A stretch of DNA of 58,767 bases from contig NZ_JAAALB010000038.1 in NCBI RefSeq assembly GCF_009905545.1, positions 1-58,767 on the forward strand, written 5' to 3'. A model generated the notes under the pieces. That model was not told the DNA's origin, did no database searches, and saw only the letters and a program-made list of their open reading frames with translations. Shown here one piece after another: positions 16,063-25,443 of this stretch (the first letter of the stretch is position 1; every line of letters begins with the position of its first letter). A program made the translations under genes and the position numbers. The stretch comes from Cellulophaga sp. BC115SP. Lineage in GTDB: Bacteria; Bacteroidota; Bacteroidia; Cytophagales; Spirosomataceae.

Positions 16063-17367
16063 ATGAAGTTTTTTATAAAACATATTGCCATTTTATTAAG
16101 CGTAGTGAGTTTATTGCTGGGATGTGACGAAATCAAAAAAGATGTTGTCAGTATTACGCCAGTCAATACTCAACCTGCACTTTGGGATATTCATACGCTT
16201 TATACAGCCCCATCGAATATGGTGACGATTAATGTCAAAGATTTTTTGAAAAATATGACAGGTCATGCCATTAAAATCGAAAAAAACGGGGCGTTCGGAA
16301 AAGCGTATTTTACCACCAATGGCAAGTTTATCGTGTATGTGCCCGACTCTACAGTGTCGGATGCTACCGATATGCTGATTTTGAGTGTTGTTAACCTAGA
16401 TACTCAAAAGCAAGTCAAAGATAGTATCTGGGTAAAAGTGACCAATAATTGGGACAAAGTTCCATGCAACGCAGGCGTTATGCCAGACTTGTTTCATTGT
16501 CTCAATAAAGGTACAGAATGTGTGTTGGATGTCTTGAAAAATGACCGTTACTGTAATGCAATTTTAGATTCGGCAAGTCTTCAGATTGCTTTTGACCCAT
16601 TGTTTGGGTCGGCTGTAGTCAAAAATAACCGAATTGTTTATACCCCCAAAAAAGACTACGACGGACCCGATTTATTATTTTATCGGGTCTGTTCGGCAGG
16701 CACTCAGGGTATTTGTATGACAGCAGCGGTAAAATTAGATGTGGAAGGTTCCTTGGTTAGAGCTTGTACTACGAGTCTGTTGCCAAACTATTACGTGATT
16801 CCAAGTAATAGTCCGAAGGTACAATTAGATGTTTTGTCGAATGATAATCTGTGCTCTACTTACAATGCCAATACGCTCAAAATAACGAAATGGCCAAAAT
16901 ATGGTACAGCCAGTGTCAATAATGGCAAAATCGACTATGAGCCAGCAACATCAAGTTTTCCTGGTTATCTAACACAGATAGATGATTATTTAGAATATAC
17001 GCTTTCTGATAAATATGGTGTTGCCTCGCCTAGTGTGTGGGTAAAAGTAAGTCAGATTCGTGCGATTACTTGTGATGCCAAATTTGATAATGGCGTAATG
17101 GAGGTTTCGGAAACTATTGTTCAAGCCACACCATTTGAAGTTCCTTACCAACTTTATGTTTCATCTTGCGCCGAGATTAGCTCGATAAGCATTACAGAGC
17201 AGGGGTCTCATGGAACTGCGTATGTAAAAGGTACCAAAATTTACTATCAAATCAGCGCTTGGGATAAAGACAAAGGCAAAGATCGAGACGATCAAATTAA
17301 AATAAAGTTGACGACTACTCAAGGGAAAGACTTGAGCGCCAATTTTAAAATTAAAATCAAAAAATAA
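16063..17367 (+). CDS. Surface lipoprotein with four Ig/cadherin-like domains
   Basis: 434 residues. Lipobox LLLGC (Cys21). Four domains of about 85-100 residues with the Big_9/cadherin-like pattern (VLDVLKND..C / GSAVVKNNRIVYTPKKDYDGPD / GTASVNNGKIDYEP / GTAYVKGTKIYYQ). Each domain has one or two Cys (KGTECV, YCNAIL, CSTYNA, SSCAEI), so disulfides are possible. Such modules typically form stalks on the cell surface. The ligand is unknown. No T9SS sorting domain at the end, so lipid anchoring is the likely attachment. Confidence 0.8.
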   Translation: MKFFIKHIAILLSVVSLLLGCDEIKKDVVSITPVNTQPALWDIHTLYTAPSNMVTINVKDFLKNMTGHAIKIEKNGAFGKAYFTTNGKFIVYVPDSTVSDATDMLILSVVNLDTQKQVKDSIWVKVTNNWDKVPCNAGVMPDLFHCLNKGTECVLDVLKNDRYCNAILDSASLQIAFDPLFGSAVVKNNRIVYTPKKDYDGPDLLFYRVCSAGTQGICMTAAVKLDVEGSLVRACTTSLLPNYYVIPSNSPKVQLDVLSNDNLCSTYNANTLKITKWPKYGTASVNNGKIDYEPATSSFPGYLTQIDDYLEYTLSDKYGVASPSVWVKVSQIRAITCDAKFDNGVMEVSETIVQATPFEVPYQLYVSSCAEISSISITEQGSHGTAYVKGTKIYYQISAWDKDKGKDRDDQIKIKLTTTQGKDLSANFKIKIKK

Positions 17368-17412
17368 AGACGCATTTGGATTCATAAATAATTATACAAG
17401 TGGTTTGAATGT

Positions 17413-17443
17413 AAAGGCTTTCCCGAATTTCGGGAGAGTCTTT
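17413..17443 (+). terminator. Terminator of the Ig-like lipoprotein gene
   Basis: AAAGGCTTTCCCGAA pairs with TTCGGGAGAGTCTTT (two wobble pairs), followed by TCT; 45 bases behind the stop codon. Confidence 0.7.
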
Positions 17444-17566
17444 CTCGTAAATCAAATATTGTGATTGAAGTAGTTTTTCCCTTTTATATTTTCTAGAAAA
17501 ACGTTATTGTATTATTAGGCTTATTTTGAATAGGTATATTGTAAGTGATTTAAAATGAACATTTTA

Positions 17567-17574
17567 TAGTTTTG
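17567..17574 (+). promoter_or_regulatory. -7 element, possible sigma-operon promoter
   Basis: TAGTTTTG matches TAnnTTTG. A TTG lies 25 bases upstream, somewhat far. It is 245 bases from the sigma ATG, so the assignment is tentative. Confidence 0.35.
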
Positions 17575-17818
17575 TGTGTTTGGTTTTATAAGACATTGTT
17601 ATTTAAGCCAAAATAGAGATAAGCAATCACTTTATATACTTTTATGTTAGATGACTGCTCAAAGTGATGTACGTCCGATGAAAAAATTGGCTAATGTATT
17701 TGTAACAAAGTCATTGCTTTGAAAGTAGTGACTGTAGTTATAATATTGCATTCATAACTCACAATTCTGCATTGCTACTTAGGTGAGTATTCGCTTAAAG
17801 AAACTAATTGCCAACTGA

Positions 17819-18373
17819 ATGATAAATGAACAGGATTTAGTCAGAGCCTGCCAGCGGAATGATCGCAAAGCCCAGACTGCCTTTTACAATATGTATAAGG
17901 GCAAGTTGATGGGTGTTTGTCGTCGTTATGCCCGTTCGAAAGAGGAGGCTGAAGACATTTATCAAGAAGCATTTGTCAAGATTTTTAATAACATTAAGTC
18001 TTTAGAAAAGCCAGAGGCTGTTGGCGCATGGGTACGTAAAACCGTTATTCATACTGCCATTAATTACTATCATGCAAATTTAAAATTTCAACAAAATACG
18101 GATTATGAAACAGTTGTACTCAGCAATGATGATTACCCGAATATTTTAGCAACACTCTCAAGCGAAGATTTACTAGCACTTATTCATCAACTTCCCGACG
18201 GCTATCGTATGGTTTTTAACCTATATGTAGTAGATGGCTATAATCACAATGAGATAGGGCAGATGCTTGGAATAAGCGAGAATACCTCCAAGTCGCAACT
18301 GTCTCGTGCAAAAGAGTTGCTCCGTAAACAACTAAAAAAACTGGGAATCGTCAGCTATGAACGCATCCAATAA
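17819..18373 (+). CDS. ECF-type RNA polymerase sigma factor
   Basis: 184 residues. Region 2 (about 10-75: YNMYKGKLMGVCRRYARSKEEAEDIYQEAFVKIF.NI) and region 4 (about 120-175: LPDGYRMVFNLYVVDGYNHNEIGQMLGISENTSKSQLSRAKELL) are complete. It shares 17 bases with the next gene, so the two are translationally coupled and the downstream protein very probably controls it. This is the usual place for an anti-sigma gene. Confidence 0.95.
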   Translation: MINEQDLVRACQRNDRKAQTAFYNMYKGKLMGVCRRYARSKEEAEDIYQEAFVKIFNNIKSLEKPEAVGAWVRKTVIHTAINYYHANLKFQQNTDYETVVLSNDDYPNILATLSSEDLLALIHQLPDGYRMVFNLYVVDGYNHNEIGQMLGISENTSKSQLSRAKELLRKQLKKLGIVSYERIQ

Positions 18374-19754
18374 TGATATAGACCCCTTTGAAGGCTTTTT
18401 CCACGATAAGTTCAATGATTTTGAATCTGAAGTGGACGACGCGCTTTGGGCTAACATAGAGCCTCAATTGCCGTTACCTTCTTTCTCACGACTGATGCTT
18501 TGGCATTTGGCGGCGGCAGTGGTGTTGTTACTGCTGTCGTTTGGTCTATTGCCAAGATTTATGATCTCTCCAAACTTAGAAGTGAGTCATGTAACAACAG
18601 GACAAACGCACCCAAATACGGGAGCTCAGAGTAGCAATACCTCAAAGACTGAATCAAATCAAGGTTTTGACAAAAGCATATCCAATACTCAAGGTACTGA
18701 GATAAACGCTCATTATGCCAGTCCTGAAGTAGCAAAAGAACAAAAAGAGGAAGGTTTAGAAAAAATTAAAAAGGCTAACTCTTTTACCGAATATTCAACA
18801 ACAAGTACAAATAGTAATATTGATGAGCCTGTAGCAAGCTCAAATATTGGAAAGAGAAACACCACGAAGTCTGGAGGTGTAGTAACTTCTAAATCTTCGA
18901 AAAGAGCGCAAAAGACTTTAAAAACAAAAGTCATTCCTTCGACTATGTCTACAGATGAATATCATAGAATTGTTCGTGCAACACAGAATACAGGAGATTA
19001 TTTGTCAACTTCGGAAGAGGCTTTAGAGCCTAATTTAGAAATTCTAACCTCAAAAGAACCTGTAGATTTATCGGTGAAATTTAACAAAGCTCGTATTAAA
19101 GCGCAACAACGTAAACCTAATCGATATTTCCAACCAAGCAAGCCAGTATCCTTGTATTTTAGTGCAATGCCATTGGTTAATTACTACACGATTACCCCAA
19201 ATGGCTCAGATTCAAAATATGTGCACAATATTGAGGTAGATGACGATAATAGTCGCATAGGGGTATATCTTCAGGCTGGCTTGAAGTTTACGCTGTCTGA
19301 TAGATTACAACTAAAAACGGGTATTTCTTATACCAAATCTAGTCAAAGTATTAGTTTTAAAGTTCGCACAGATTCGTTGGTGGTTCGTAGTGTAGATAAC
19401 CAAACAGCAGATGTAGCTTTTGAAGAACAAAGTAAAACGTATGCTTTGTCATCGCATTATATCGGTACACGAGTTGACTTGGAATATACCTTTTTGAAAG
19501 GCGACGCCCTAAGTCATCATGTGTTACTAGGTATGGAAGGAAGTACTAGTTTGAATGGTACTGCGGCTGGCAAAATCAATAGCTTTTTGAATATTGGCTA
19601 TGGCATAAGTCGTCAAATAGGAGACAATGCCTATCTTTTTATTGAGCCGACTATGAGTATTGCGCTCAATCACCAATCAGATGCAAGTGCTCTTTTGCTG
19701 GTAAGACCTAATAAAATTGGCTTTAATATTGGGCTCAATTTTAAGATAAAATAG
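18357..19754 (+). CDS. Envelope-spanning sigma-partner protein: anti-sigma-like N-terminus, TM helix, outer-membrane barrel
   Basis: 465 residues. Residues 1-46 are acidic and would be cytoplasmic, with the motif EVDDALWANIEPQLP; 47-66 form one membrane helix (LMLWHLAAAVVLLLLSFGLL); 70-265 is a Ser/Thr/Lys/Asn-rich linker; about 265-465 looks like a PorT-type beta barrel with alternating strands (LYFSAMPLVNYYTIT, RIGVYLQAGLKFTL, LQLKTGISYTK, IGFNIGLNFKIK, the last ending in the C-terminal strand). The ATG overlaps the sigma gene by 17 bases. I infer that the N-terminus holds the sigma factor and that the barrel reports outer-membrane state; this is not shown. Confidence 0.78.
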   Translation: MNASNNDIDPFEGFFHDKFNDFESEVDDALWANIEPQLPLPSFSRLMLWHLAAAVVLLLLSFGLLPRFMISPNLEVSHVTTGQTHPNTGAQSSNTSKTESNQGFDKSISNTQGTEINAHYASPEVAKEQKEEGLEKIKKANSFTEYSTTSTNSNIDEPVASSNIGKRNTTKSGGVVTSKSSKRAQKTLKTKVIPSTMSTDEYHRIVRATQNTGDYLSTSEEALEPNLEILTSKEPVDLSVKFNKARIKAQQRKPNRYFQPSKPVSLYFSAMPLVNYYTITPNGSDSKYVHNIEVDDDNSRIGVYLQAGLKFTLSDRLQLKTGISYTKSSQSISFKVRTDSLVVRSVDNQTADVAFEEQSKTYALSSHYIGTRVDLEYTFLKGDALSHHVLLGMEGSTSLNGTAAGKINSFLNIGYGISRQIGDNAYLFIEPTMSIALNHQSDASALLLVRPNKIGFNIGLNFKIK

Positions 19755-19839
19755 AGAGTAGCCTTTTACCAGCATAGACTCTATTGAAAGATTAAGTCAA
19801 ATGTTCTTCTTATTATTTATATCGATAGGTTGTTCAAAT

Positions 19840-19871
19840 ATTGCAAGTTATGGGATTCTGTAACTTGCAAT
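19840..19871. terminator. Bidirectional hairpin between convergent genes
   Basis: Perfect 11-bp stem ATTGCAAGTTA / TAACTTGCAAT with a 10-base loop, between the barrel gene (+) and the TonB receptor gene (-). Confidence 0.6.
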
Positions 19872-19927
19872 AATGTTTTATATGAACCTTACCTCTAAGC
19901 TTTTTGGAGGGAAATGTTCTTTAGTAT

Positions 19928-22255
19928 CTAAAACTCTAAACGATAGTTGAAAACAGGTACTATTCCTAATTGATAAAAATAAACGATTTTCTTAAAATTT
20001 GGGCTGTAATTATAACTAAGTGGGTTTTTGTGATCAGTTATATTATTTAAATCTAAAGAAAAGGTAGAAGACGTCTTACGTTTATTAACTACATAGCTTA
20101 TACGATAGTCGGCACGGAAAAAGTTGGGTAAATGATTCTCATAAATATTTTTGTAATCATAGATTGTGTATCCATTTTTTTCAGATAGGACTAAGTCAAT
20201 AGGAGGAACTCTTAGCCCACCAGCCCAAGTTACTTTCAAATTTATATTCAACATATTCTTCTTAAGTTTTCCTACTTTCCATTCCTTTCCAGCTAGGATA
20301 TTTTCAACGAAATTACTACTAAATCTTCCCGTTCGTTCTATTCCATCGCTAGCCAAGTAGGTTGCTCTGTAAAGAGATGTAGTATTCAATAAATAAAAAC
20401 TGTTCGTTAAAAACTTCTCGATGGTTAATTCTATGCCATAACTTTTCCCTGTCCCAGTACTTTGAAGAGCTGAGGTTAAATTTGCTCCAACCTCATTAAG
20501 AGTGGAGTAAGTAGATTCATAAGAAGAAACATTTGATGAAGAAATGGTAGAAACAAATGCTTGATAGTGATATTGATAGTATGCTTCCGAATTTATACGC
20601 CAACTATTACTGGGACGGTATTCATATCCTACAATAAAATGTGCTGATTTGGGTATTGGTAAATTTTTATTAGACTGAATTACAGTTGTATCTCCATTCG
20701 AGTTGGCCGTATATCCTCTACTTGATAGATAAGTTGGTAGAGCCTCTAGGCGACTGTGTACTCCAATTCCCAAATTAATTGTTTTTGTGTTATCTAACTG
20801 CCAACGTAACCCCAAGCGAGGTTCAATAGAGTATTGTTTATTTAGTGCTAAATACATAAAATGCACCCCAGTATTTAATGTTACTTTGGTATTTAATCTA
20901 TGTTTCCATTGAAAATAAGTTTGCAATAGTTGGGTACTATTTTTGTCTTTTAAGATATATAAATAGGTTGGTGTTTGGTCAAGGACATATAGCCTTTTAT
21001 CAAGTAAATTATAGGTATTATGGCTAATAATCAATCCCATACGGAATGTGTTTTGGGCATCTAACTTTAAATTTAACCTTGACGAATAGCGCAAGAAGCC
21101 ATAAGTATAGTTTCTAATAGAAACTATATCATTATCATTGGTCTCGCTACCAGACGCAGAAACAATATTTTCCCAGTATGCCTTATCATTGATTAAACTC
21201 ACAATATTCAACCCAGTAGCATAAAAATTAGAACCATTATTAGGGAGGTAACTTGCAAATTGCGCATTTTCATTCGCACTTAGTCCACCTAGTCCCCATA
21301 GGGATATGGTGGTTTTTTTGAGGGGGATAAAAAGTTTAAATGCTAAGTCTTGGTAGGTGGGCTTATCATGGACAAGATTAATAATCCCTAATTTTTGTAC
21401 AAGTCCTAATGTCGAATATCTATAGTTTAATAAATATGAGGCTTTAGTTGTTGAAGAAATAGGACCTTCCGTGGATGCTTCTAACCCTTGAAATCCTAAC
21501 TGTATGCTACTTTCTCGTTTATCACTGTTTCCATTCCTCATGGTTAAATCGAATACTCCAGAGGAAGCATTCCCATATTCTGAAGGAAAAGCTCCTGTAT
21601 AAAAATCTGAGTTACTTAAAACATTGATACTAAGTGCTGAAATTCCGCCTCCAGAAGCTCCAACACTTGTAAAATGGTTAGGGCTAGGAATTTCTATGCC
21701 ATTCATCCGCCAAAGTAATCCTTTCGGACTATTTCCTCTTATGACTATTTCATTGGAGGAATCGTCTATGTTTGATGTACCCGCAAAAGATAGTGCCATT
21801 CTTGCGGGATCGCCCCAAGTTGCAGGATAACGTTTAGTTTGTTCTACCGAAAAGGATCTTAAACTAACGGTTGCCATCTCATTATTGGAAGAACCATATT
21901 CTTCTTGAGGTCTTACAACCACTTCGTCTAATACTTTTATTTGCTCTGTTAACTTAATATTCAGAATGAGCTCCTTTGCGCTTCCCACTAATATGTCTCT
22001 GATGATATTACTCTCATAGCCAATACGACTAAATTTTATCGAATGTCGTCCAACAATTATACTTTTGAGTAAAAAGTACCCTTTTGCATCGGAAACGGTA
22101 TGATAGTTATCTAACGTTATAGTTACATTTTCAATAGGGTATCCCGACTCTGAATCAGTAACTTGACCTTTAATTGTTTGGGCTGGAGACTGCGCATTAG
22201 AAACGATAAAAAATAGGCAATGGATAATGGTGAGTAGAACTGTTCTTTTAATCAT
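19928..22255 (-). CDS. TonB-dependent receptor with carboxypeptidase-regulatory-like domain
   Basis: 775 residues, outer membrane. Signal peptide (1-21), CarboxypepD_reg-like domain (about 25-110: TIKGQVTDSESGYPIENVTITLDN, GRHSIKFSRIGYES), plug (about 120-235, with EIVIRGNSPKGLLWRMNGIEIPSPNHF) and a 22-strand barrel ending in the aromatic C-terminus FNYRLEF. Too short for a SusC protein and no SusD gene is next to it, so it is not a typical polysaccharide locus. The ligand cannot be deduced; no iron-uptake genes are nearby. Monocistronic. Confidence 0.9.
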   Translation of the reverse strand: MIKRTVLLTIIHCLFFIVSNAQSPAQTIKGQVTDSESGYPIENVTITLDNYHTVSDAKGYFLLKSIIVGRHSIKFSRIGYESNIIRDILVGSAKELILNIKLTEQIKVLDEVVVRPQEEYGSSNNEMATVSLRSFSVEQTKRYPATWGDPARMALSFAGTSNIDDSSNEIVIRGNSPKGLLWRMNGIEIPSPNHFTSVGASGGGISALSINVLSNSDFYTGAFPSEYGNASSGVFDLTMRNGNSDKRESSIQLGFQGLEASTEGPISSTTKASYLLNYRYSTLGLVQKLGIINLVHDKPTYQDLAFKLFIPLKKTTISLWGLGGLSANENAQFASYLPNNGSNFYATGLNIVSLINDKAYWENIVSASGSETNDNDIVSIRNYTYGFLRYSSRLNLKLDAQNTFRMGLIISHNTYNLLDKRLYVLDQTPTYLYILKDKNSTQLLQTYFQWKHRLNTKVTLNTGVHFMYLALNKQYSIEPRLGLRWQLDNTKTINLGIGVHSRLEALPTYLSSRGYTANSNGDTTVIQSNKNLPIPKSAHFIVGYEYRPSNSWRINSEAYYQYHYQAFVSTISSSNVSSYESTYSTLNEVGANLTSALQSTGTGKSYGIELTIEKFLTNSFYLLNTTSLYRATYLASDGIERTGRFSSNFVENILAGKEWKVGKLKKNMLNINLKVTWAGGLRVPPIDLVLSEKNGYTIYDYKNIYENHLPNFFRADYRISYVVNKRKTSSTFSLDLNNITDHKNPLSYNYSPNFKKIVYFYQLGIVPVFNYRLEF

Positions 22256-22481
22256 AGTTAATATAATAGGTTGTTAGAGTTTATCAAGATGTATGGAGTT
22301 GAGTATTCTCTCAGGTAAATCTAAGAATATCAACAGGAAATAAGAACTATTCCATGAATATTATAATGTAATTTACAGGGCTGTTAAATTAGTCTGTGCT
22401 CAAATTGTAGCTATACTATTCTCCCAGTAAAACTTATTTGCCAAACAGAAAGCGATAAAGCCGTACCGTATCGGTTATTAT

Positions 22482-22936
22482 TTACACACTTTCCACCCCC
22501 AATTGCTTCAAATGATGATCTAAGTGACATAAATAATCTTGTGCTACTTCCCATAGGGTAGGGTATGCATCGGGCACTGTTTCTTTTGTCCAATTTGTTA
22601 AAACTTGATATTTTTCTTCTGGTAAGTTTGCCAATACCCGCACTAGATGCTTATTAAGCAGTCTCCATAATTCCAGCAAATCTTCAGAAGGATAAGTTTG
22701 ATAATCGGCCGATTTTACCCAAATATTCTGCTCATAAATAATCTGAGCTTTGGATTGTGACCTACTACAAAGCGACGGACATTGTTTTGTGCCGAGTCAA
22801 TCAAATGTCCAAGCACCTCTTTCTTACTCCATTTTTCAGATGAGCTTTTCAACGATAGTGATTCTTCAGATTGAGATTGCCAATAGGCACTCACAAGGTC
22901 TATTCTATGACTCAGCGATTCAAGTAGTTCTTTCAT
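22482..22936 (-). pseudogene. DinB family protein, interrupted by a frameshift
   Basis: The start at 22936 (MKELLESLSHRIDLVSAYW) begins a DinB-like four-helix protein with WSKKEVLGHLIDSAQNNVRRFVVG. The frame then runs into a stop at 22715. In the next frame the expected continuation QIIYEQNIWVKSADYQTY begins at once and proceeds to LLELWRLLNKHLVRVLANLP and LGVESV. The 455-bp span is one base short of a multiple of three. Restoring one A in the run at 22749-22751 joins the halves. It is either a recent one-base deletion or a sequencing error in a homopolymer. Intact DinB proteins are metal-dependent thiol transferases or of unknown role. Confidence 0.85.
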
Positions 22937-23033
22937 GTGTATAAACGAGTTATGAGAGGAAGGTAAAAAGGGAGTTAAAAAGTTCAAATTACTTCATTTT
23001 CAAATCAAAAATACTTTTTCTAAGATAACAAAA

Positions 23034-23064
23034 AAAAGACTACACTCACAGAGCATAGTCTTTT
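23034..23064 (-). terminator. Terminator of the nitroreductase gene
   Basis: AAAAGACTA (23034-23042) pairs with TAGTCTTTT (23056-23064), with a T run on the minus strand, 22 bases 3' of the minus-strand stop. Confidence 0.75.
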
Positions 23065-23085
23065 ATGGATAACCAGATAATCATA

Positions 23086-23712
23086 TTAAATTTTTACGAA
23101 TAACTTATCTGTTGTTCTTCTAACCTTTTTCGCTTTTGCTAATGAGTCATTCGCTTCATCGCGGTAACCCAAAGCTAAAATGGAAACGCTTTTTAAGCCT
23201 TTTTCTTTCAAACCTAAAATCTCATCAACTGCCGCAGGATTAAACCCTTCCATTGGAGTGGCATCTACTTGCTCGTAAGCAGCAGCTACCAAAGCAGTAC
23301 CCAATGCTATATATGTTTGGCGAGCTGTCCAGTTGAAGTTTTCTTCAGCCGAGCGACTCAAAATACCACCAAAATTGGCTCTAAAACCAGCCAACGACTC
23401 CACAGGAATACCACGTTCTTCGGCGATATGAGCCATGTAGGCATCTACTTGAGCTTCAGAAACGTTGTCCCAAGCAGCAAATACCAAAATATGTGAAGAT
23501 TCTACAATTTGTGGTTGATTGTATGCCGCTGGTTGAATTTGTTTGCGCAATTCAGGGTTTTCAATTACAAAGACTGTATATGGCTGAAGCCCCATCGACG
23601 ATGCCGACAAACGGATAGCCTCTAAAATATGGTCGATTTTTTCTTCAGGAACTGTAGCTCCTGTCATTCTCTTGGTCGCGTAGCGCCAATTCAATTTCTC
23701 TAATAATTCCAT
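23086..23712 (-). CDS. Nitroreductase family FMN oxidoreductase
   Basis: 208 residues, cytoplasmic. FMN-binding features: RYATKRMTG at the N-terminus, IRLSASSMGLQPYTVFVIEN, ALGTALVAAAYEQVDATPMEGFNPAAVDEILGL and LALGYRDEANDSLAKAKKVRR. This is the NfsB/YdgI-like layout and the protein most likely reduces quinones, nitro compounds or flavin using NAD(P)H. Natural substrate unknown. Confidence 0.92.
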   Translation of the reverse strand: MELLEKLNWRYATKRMTGATVPEEKIDHILEAIRLSASSMGLQPYTVFVIENPELRKQIQPAAYNQPQIVESSHILVFAAWDNVSEAQVDAYMAHIAEERGIPVESLAGFRANFGGILSRSAEENFNWTARQTYIALGTALVAAAYEQVDATPMEGFNPAAVDEILGLKEKGLKSVSILALGYRDEANDSLAKAKKVRRTTDKLFVKI

Positions 23713-23873
23713 GAGTTTGGTCAGATAAAATATTTAATGTAACGATATTTAATGTATGTACATTTAATAAACCAAAGGCTATGAAAAAAAGTTTCAAGGA
23801 AAGAGAAAATGTTGATTTTTTTTGGAAAGTACTATTGGAAAGAGAAAATTGTAGCCAGAAGAAAGGCTTTTGT

Positions 23874-24341
23874 TTATGTGTGACTTTTCGAATAAGATTC
23901 GAGTCGTTGCATCGCTTGTTTGCGAACACTATTTTGTAAAAAACTTGACCAACCCAAAAGTTTTCCTTTTAGTCCTAAGGATTGACTGGCCCATTTGTAA
24001 AAATTAAAATGGTCATTTTGTTGATAGATTTTGTTTTCTGAGAATGAAAAAGTAGATGTGATGGTATTTACGACAGGCAATCCTGTACTTCCAAAAGTAT
24101 AAGAAGCCCTCCATGTAGCTTCTACCTTGTTTTTATGAGTACGAACTTTCAACAGTTCAATTTTCATATCTGAGCCTCGTTCTATCAGCATACGCCACAT
24201 ATCCATAACAAATGGCTGTTTTAGATAAAAAATGGGGTCTTTGAAGGTGGCTTTAGGATGATAGCAAGCTTCCATGCTTTGGGTATCTTTTTGAGAAAAG
24301 GCATGGTAAAAGTTAGTGACTAATTCTTCTTGTGTCGTCAT
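23874..24341 (-). CDS. NTF2-like / SnoaL-fold protein
   Basis: 155 residues. The cone-shaped NTF2 fold is recognised from the pattern LVTNFYHAFSQKDTQSMEACYHPKATFKDPIFYL and the closing YQQNDHFNFYKWASQSLGLKGKLLGW. Members of this group are usually small ligand-binding or isomerase-like proteins. No catalytic Asp/His dyad can be assigned with certainty. It lies alone between nitroreductase and the divergent chaN gene. Confidence 0.85.
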   Translation of the reverse strand: MTTQEELVTNFYHAFSQKDTQSMEACYHPKATFKDPIFYLKQPFVMDMWRMLIERGSDMKIELLKVRTHKNKVEATWRASYTFGSTGLPVVNTITSTFSFSENKIYQQNDHFNFYKWASQSLGLKGKLLGWSSFLQNSVRKQAMQRLESYSKSHT

Positions 24342-24473
24342 TGGGGATTGGTATTTAACAGTATAGCAATGTATCGGTTCGGAAAATTAATAAAGATAGC
24401 GCAGAAAGAACCATCTTTCTACAAAAGTGTTATTTTAACATCAATTTGAAAATAAAACATCCATTTTTTTATT

Positions 24474-25352
24474 ATGCGGAGACTTACCCTAATACTATTA
24501 CTAGCATCTTTTGCTTTTGGTTTTGCTGCTGACAAGCCAGCTTATTTAATTTATACTGGACAATTGAAGTCCAGTTCTTATGAAAAACTTATTTCTGATG
24601 CCAAAGAGGCAGATATTGTGTTTTTTGGAGAACTTCACGATAACCCCATCGCTCATTGGTTAGAGTTACAAGTTACTAAAGACTTATATACGGAAAAAGG
24701 GGGTAAGTTGGTTTTAGGAGCCGAAATGTTTGAGGCTGACAATCAAGTAGTTCTTGATGAGTACTTGAAAGGTATTATTACAGGAAAACAGTTTGAGACT
24801 GAAGCTAAAATGTGGCAAAATTATGCCACCGATTATAAGCCAATGGTCGATTTTGCCCAAAAAAACAAGATTCCTTTCGTGGCAACCAATATTCCAAGAC
24901 GCTACGCAAGCTTAGTTTCAAAAGGGGGCTTAGAAGCACTTAATCAGTTGAGCGATGACGGAAAAAAAAGTGTAGCGCCACTCCCAATTACTGTCGATTT
25001 GACCCTGCCAGGTTATGCCGAAATGATGAAAATGGGAGGGATGCATGGCATGGGAGGAAGTACCATTTCTACCGAAAATATTGCTAAGGCTCAAGCAAGT
25101 AAAGATGCAACCATGGCACATTTTATTTTGAAGAATTGGTCTGAAGGTAAATCATTTTTGCACTTCAATGGCAGTTACCACTCCAATAATTTTGAAGGAA
25201 TTATTTGGTATTTGAAGAAAGCAAACCCAGCCTTGAAAATTGTCACCATCAATACCATAGAGGAGGCTGACATCAAAGAACCTAATACCAAGCATAAAGG
25301 CTCTGCCAGCTTCGTAGTAGCGATTCCAAGCGATATGATTAAATCTTATTAG
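24474..25352 (+). CDS. ChaN family iron/haem-associated lipoprotein-like protein
   Basis: 292 residues. N-terminal export signal (1-18, LILLLASFAFGFAA) without a lipobox Cys. ChaN domain: ADIVFFGELHDNPIAHWLELQV, LVLGAEMFEADNQVVLDEYL, VATNIPRRYASLVSKGGLEAL and FLHFNGSYHSNNFEGIIWYL. ChaN of Campylobacter binds cofacial haem and is iron-regulated. A GGMHGMGG insert is Met/His-rich and could bind metal. Start ATG at 24474; no partner gene of iron uptake is adjacent. Confidence 0.85.
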   Translation: MRRLTLILLLASFAFGFAADKPAYLIYTGQLKSSSYEKLISDAKEADIVFFGELHDNPIAHWLELQVTKDLYTEKGGKLVLGAEMFEADNQVVLDEYLKGIITGKQFETEAKMWQNYATDYKPMVDFAQKNKIPFVATNIPRRYASLVSKGGLEALNQLSDDGKKSVAPLPITVDLTLPGYAEMMKMGGMHGMGGSTISTENIAKAQASKDATMAHFILKNWSEGKSFLHFNGSYHSNNFEGIIWYLKKANPALKIVTINTIEEADIKEPNTKHKGSASFVVAIPSDMIKSY

Positions 25353-25443
25353 TTGTGAGTGCTGAGTTTAGAAAAACTGTTTATTTGTATCGATGGGCAG
25401 TGTGACACTCGGCATGGAGATAAATCTTATTAGGTAGAGATAT

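Larger units (their letters stand above)
17368..17818. other. Intergenic region before the ECF sigma gene
   Basis: 451 bp with a terminator-like hairpin (17413-17443) and a -7 element (17567-17574). The remaining 240 bases before the sigma gene show no gene or clear structure. Confidence 0.6.

Noticed and set aside
19928-22255. SusC-type polysaccharide utilisation locus
   Set aside because: The receptor has 775 residues instead of about 1000 and no SusD gene or glycosidase is adjacent; the DUF1080/Gfo genes are 9 kb away.
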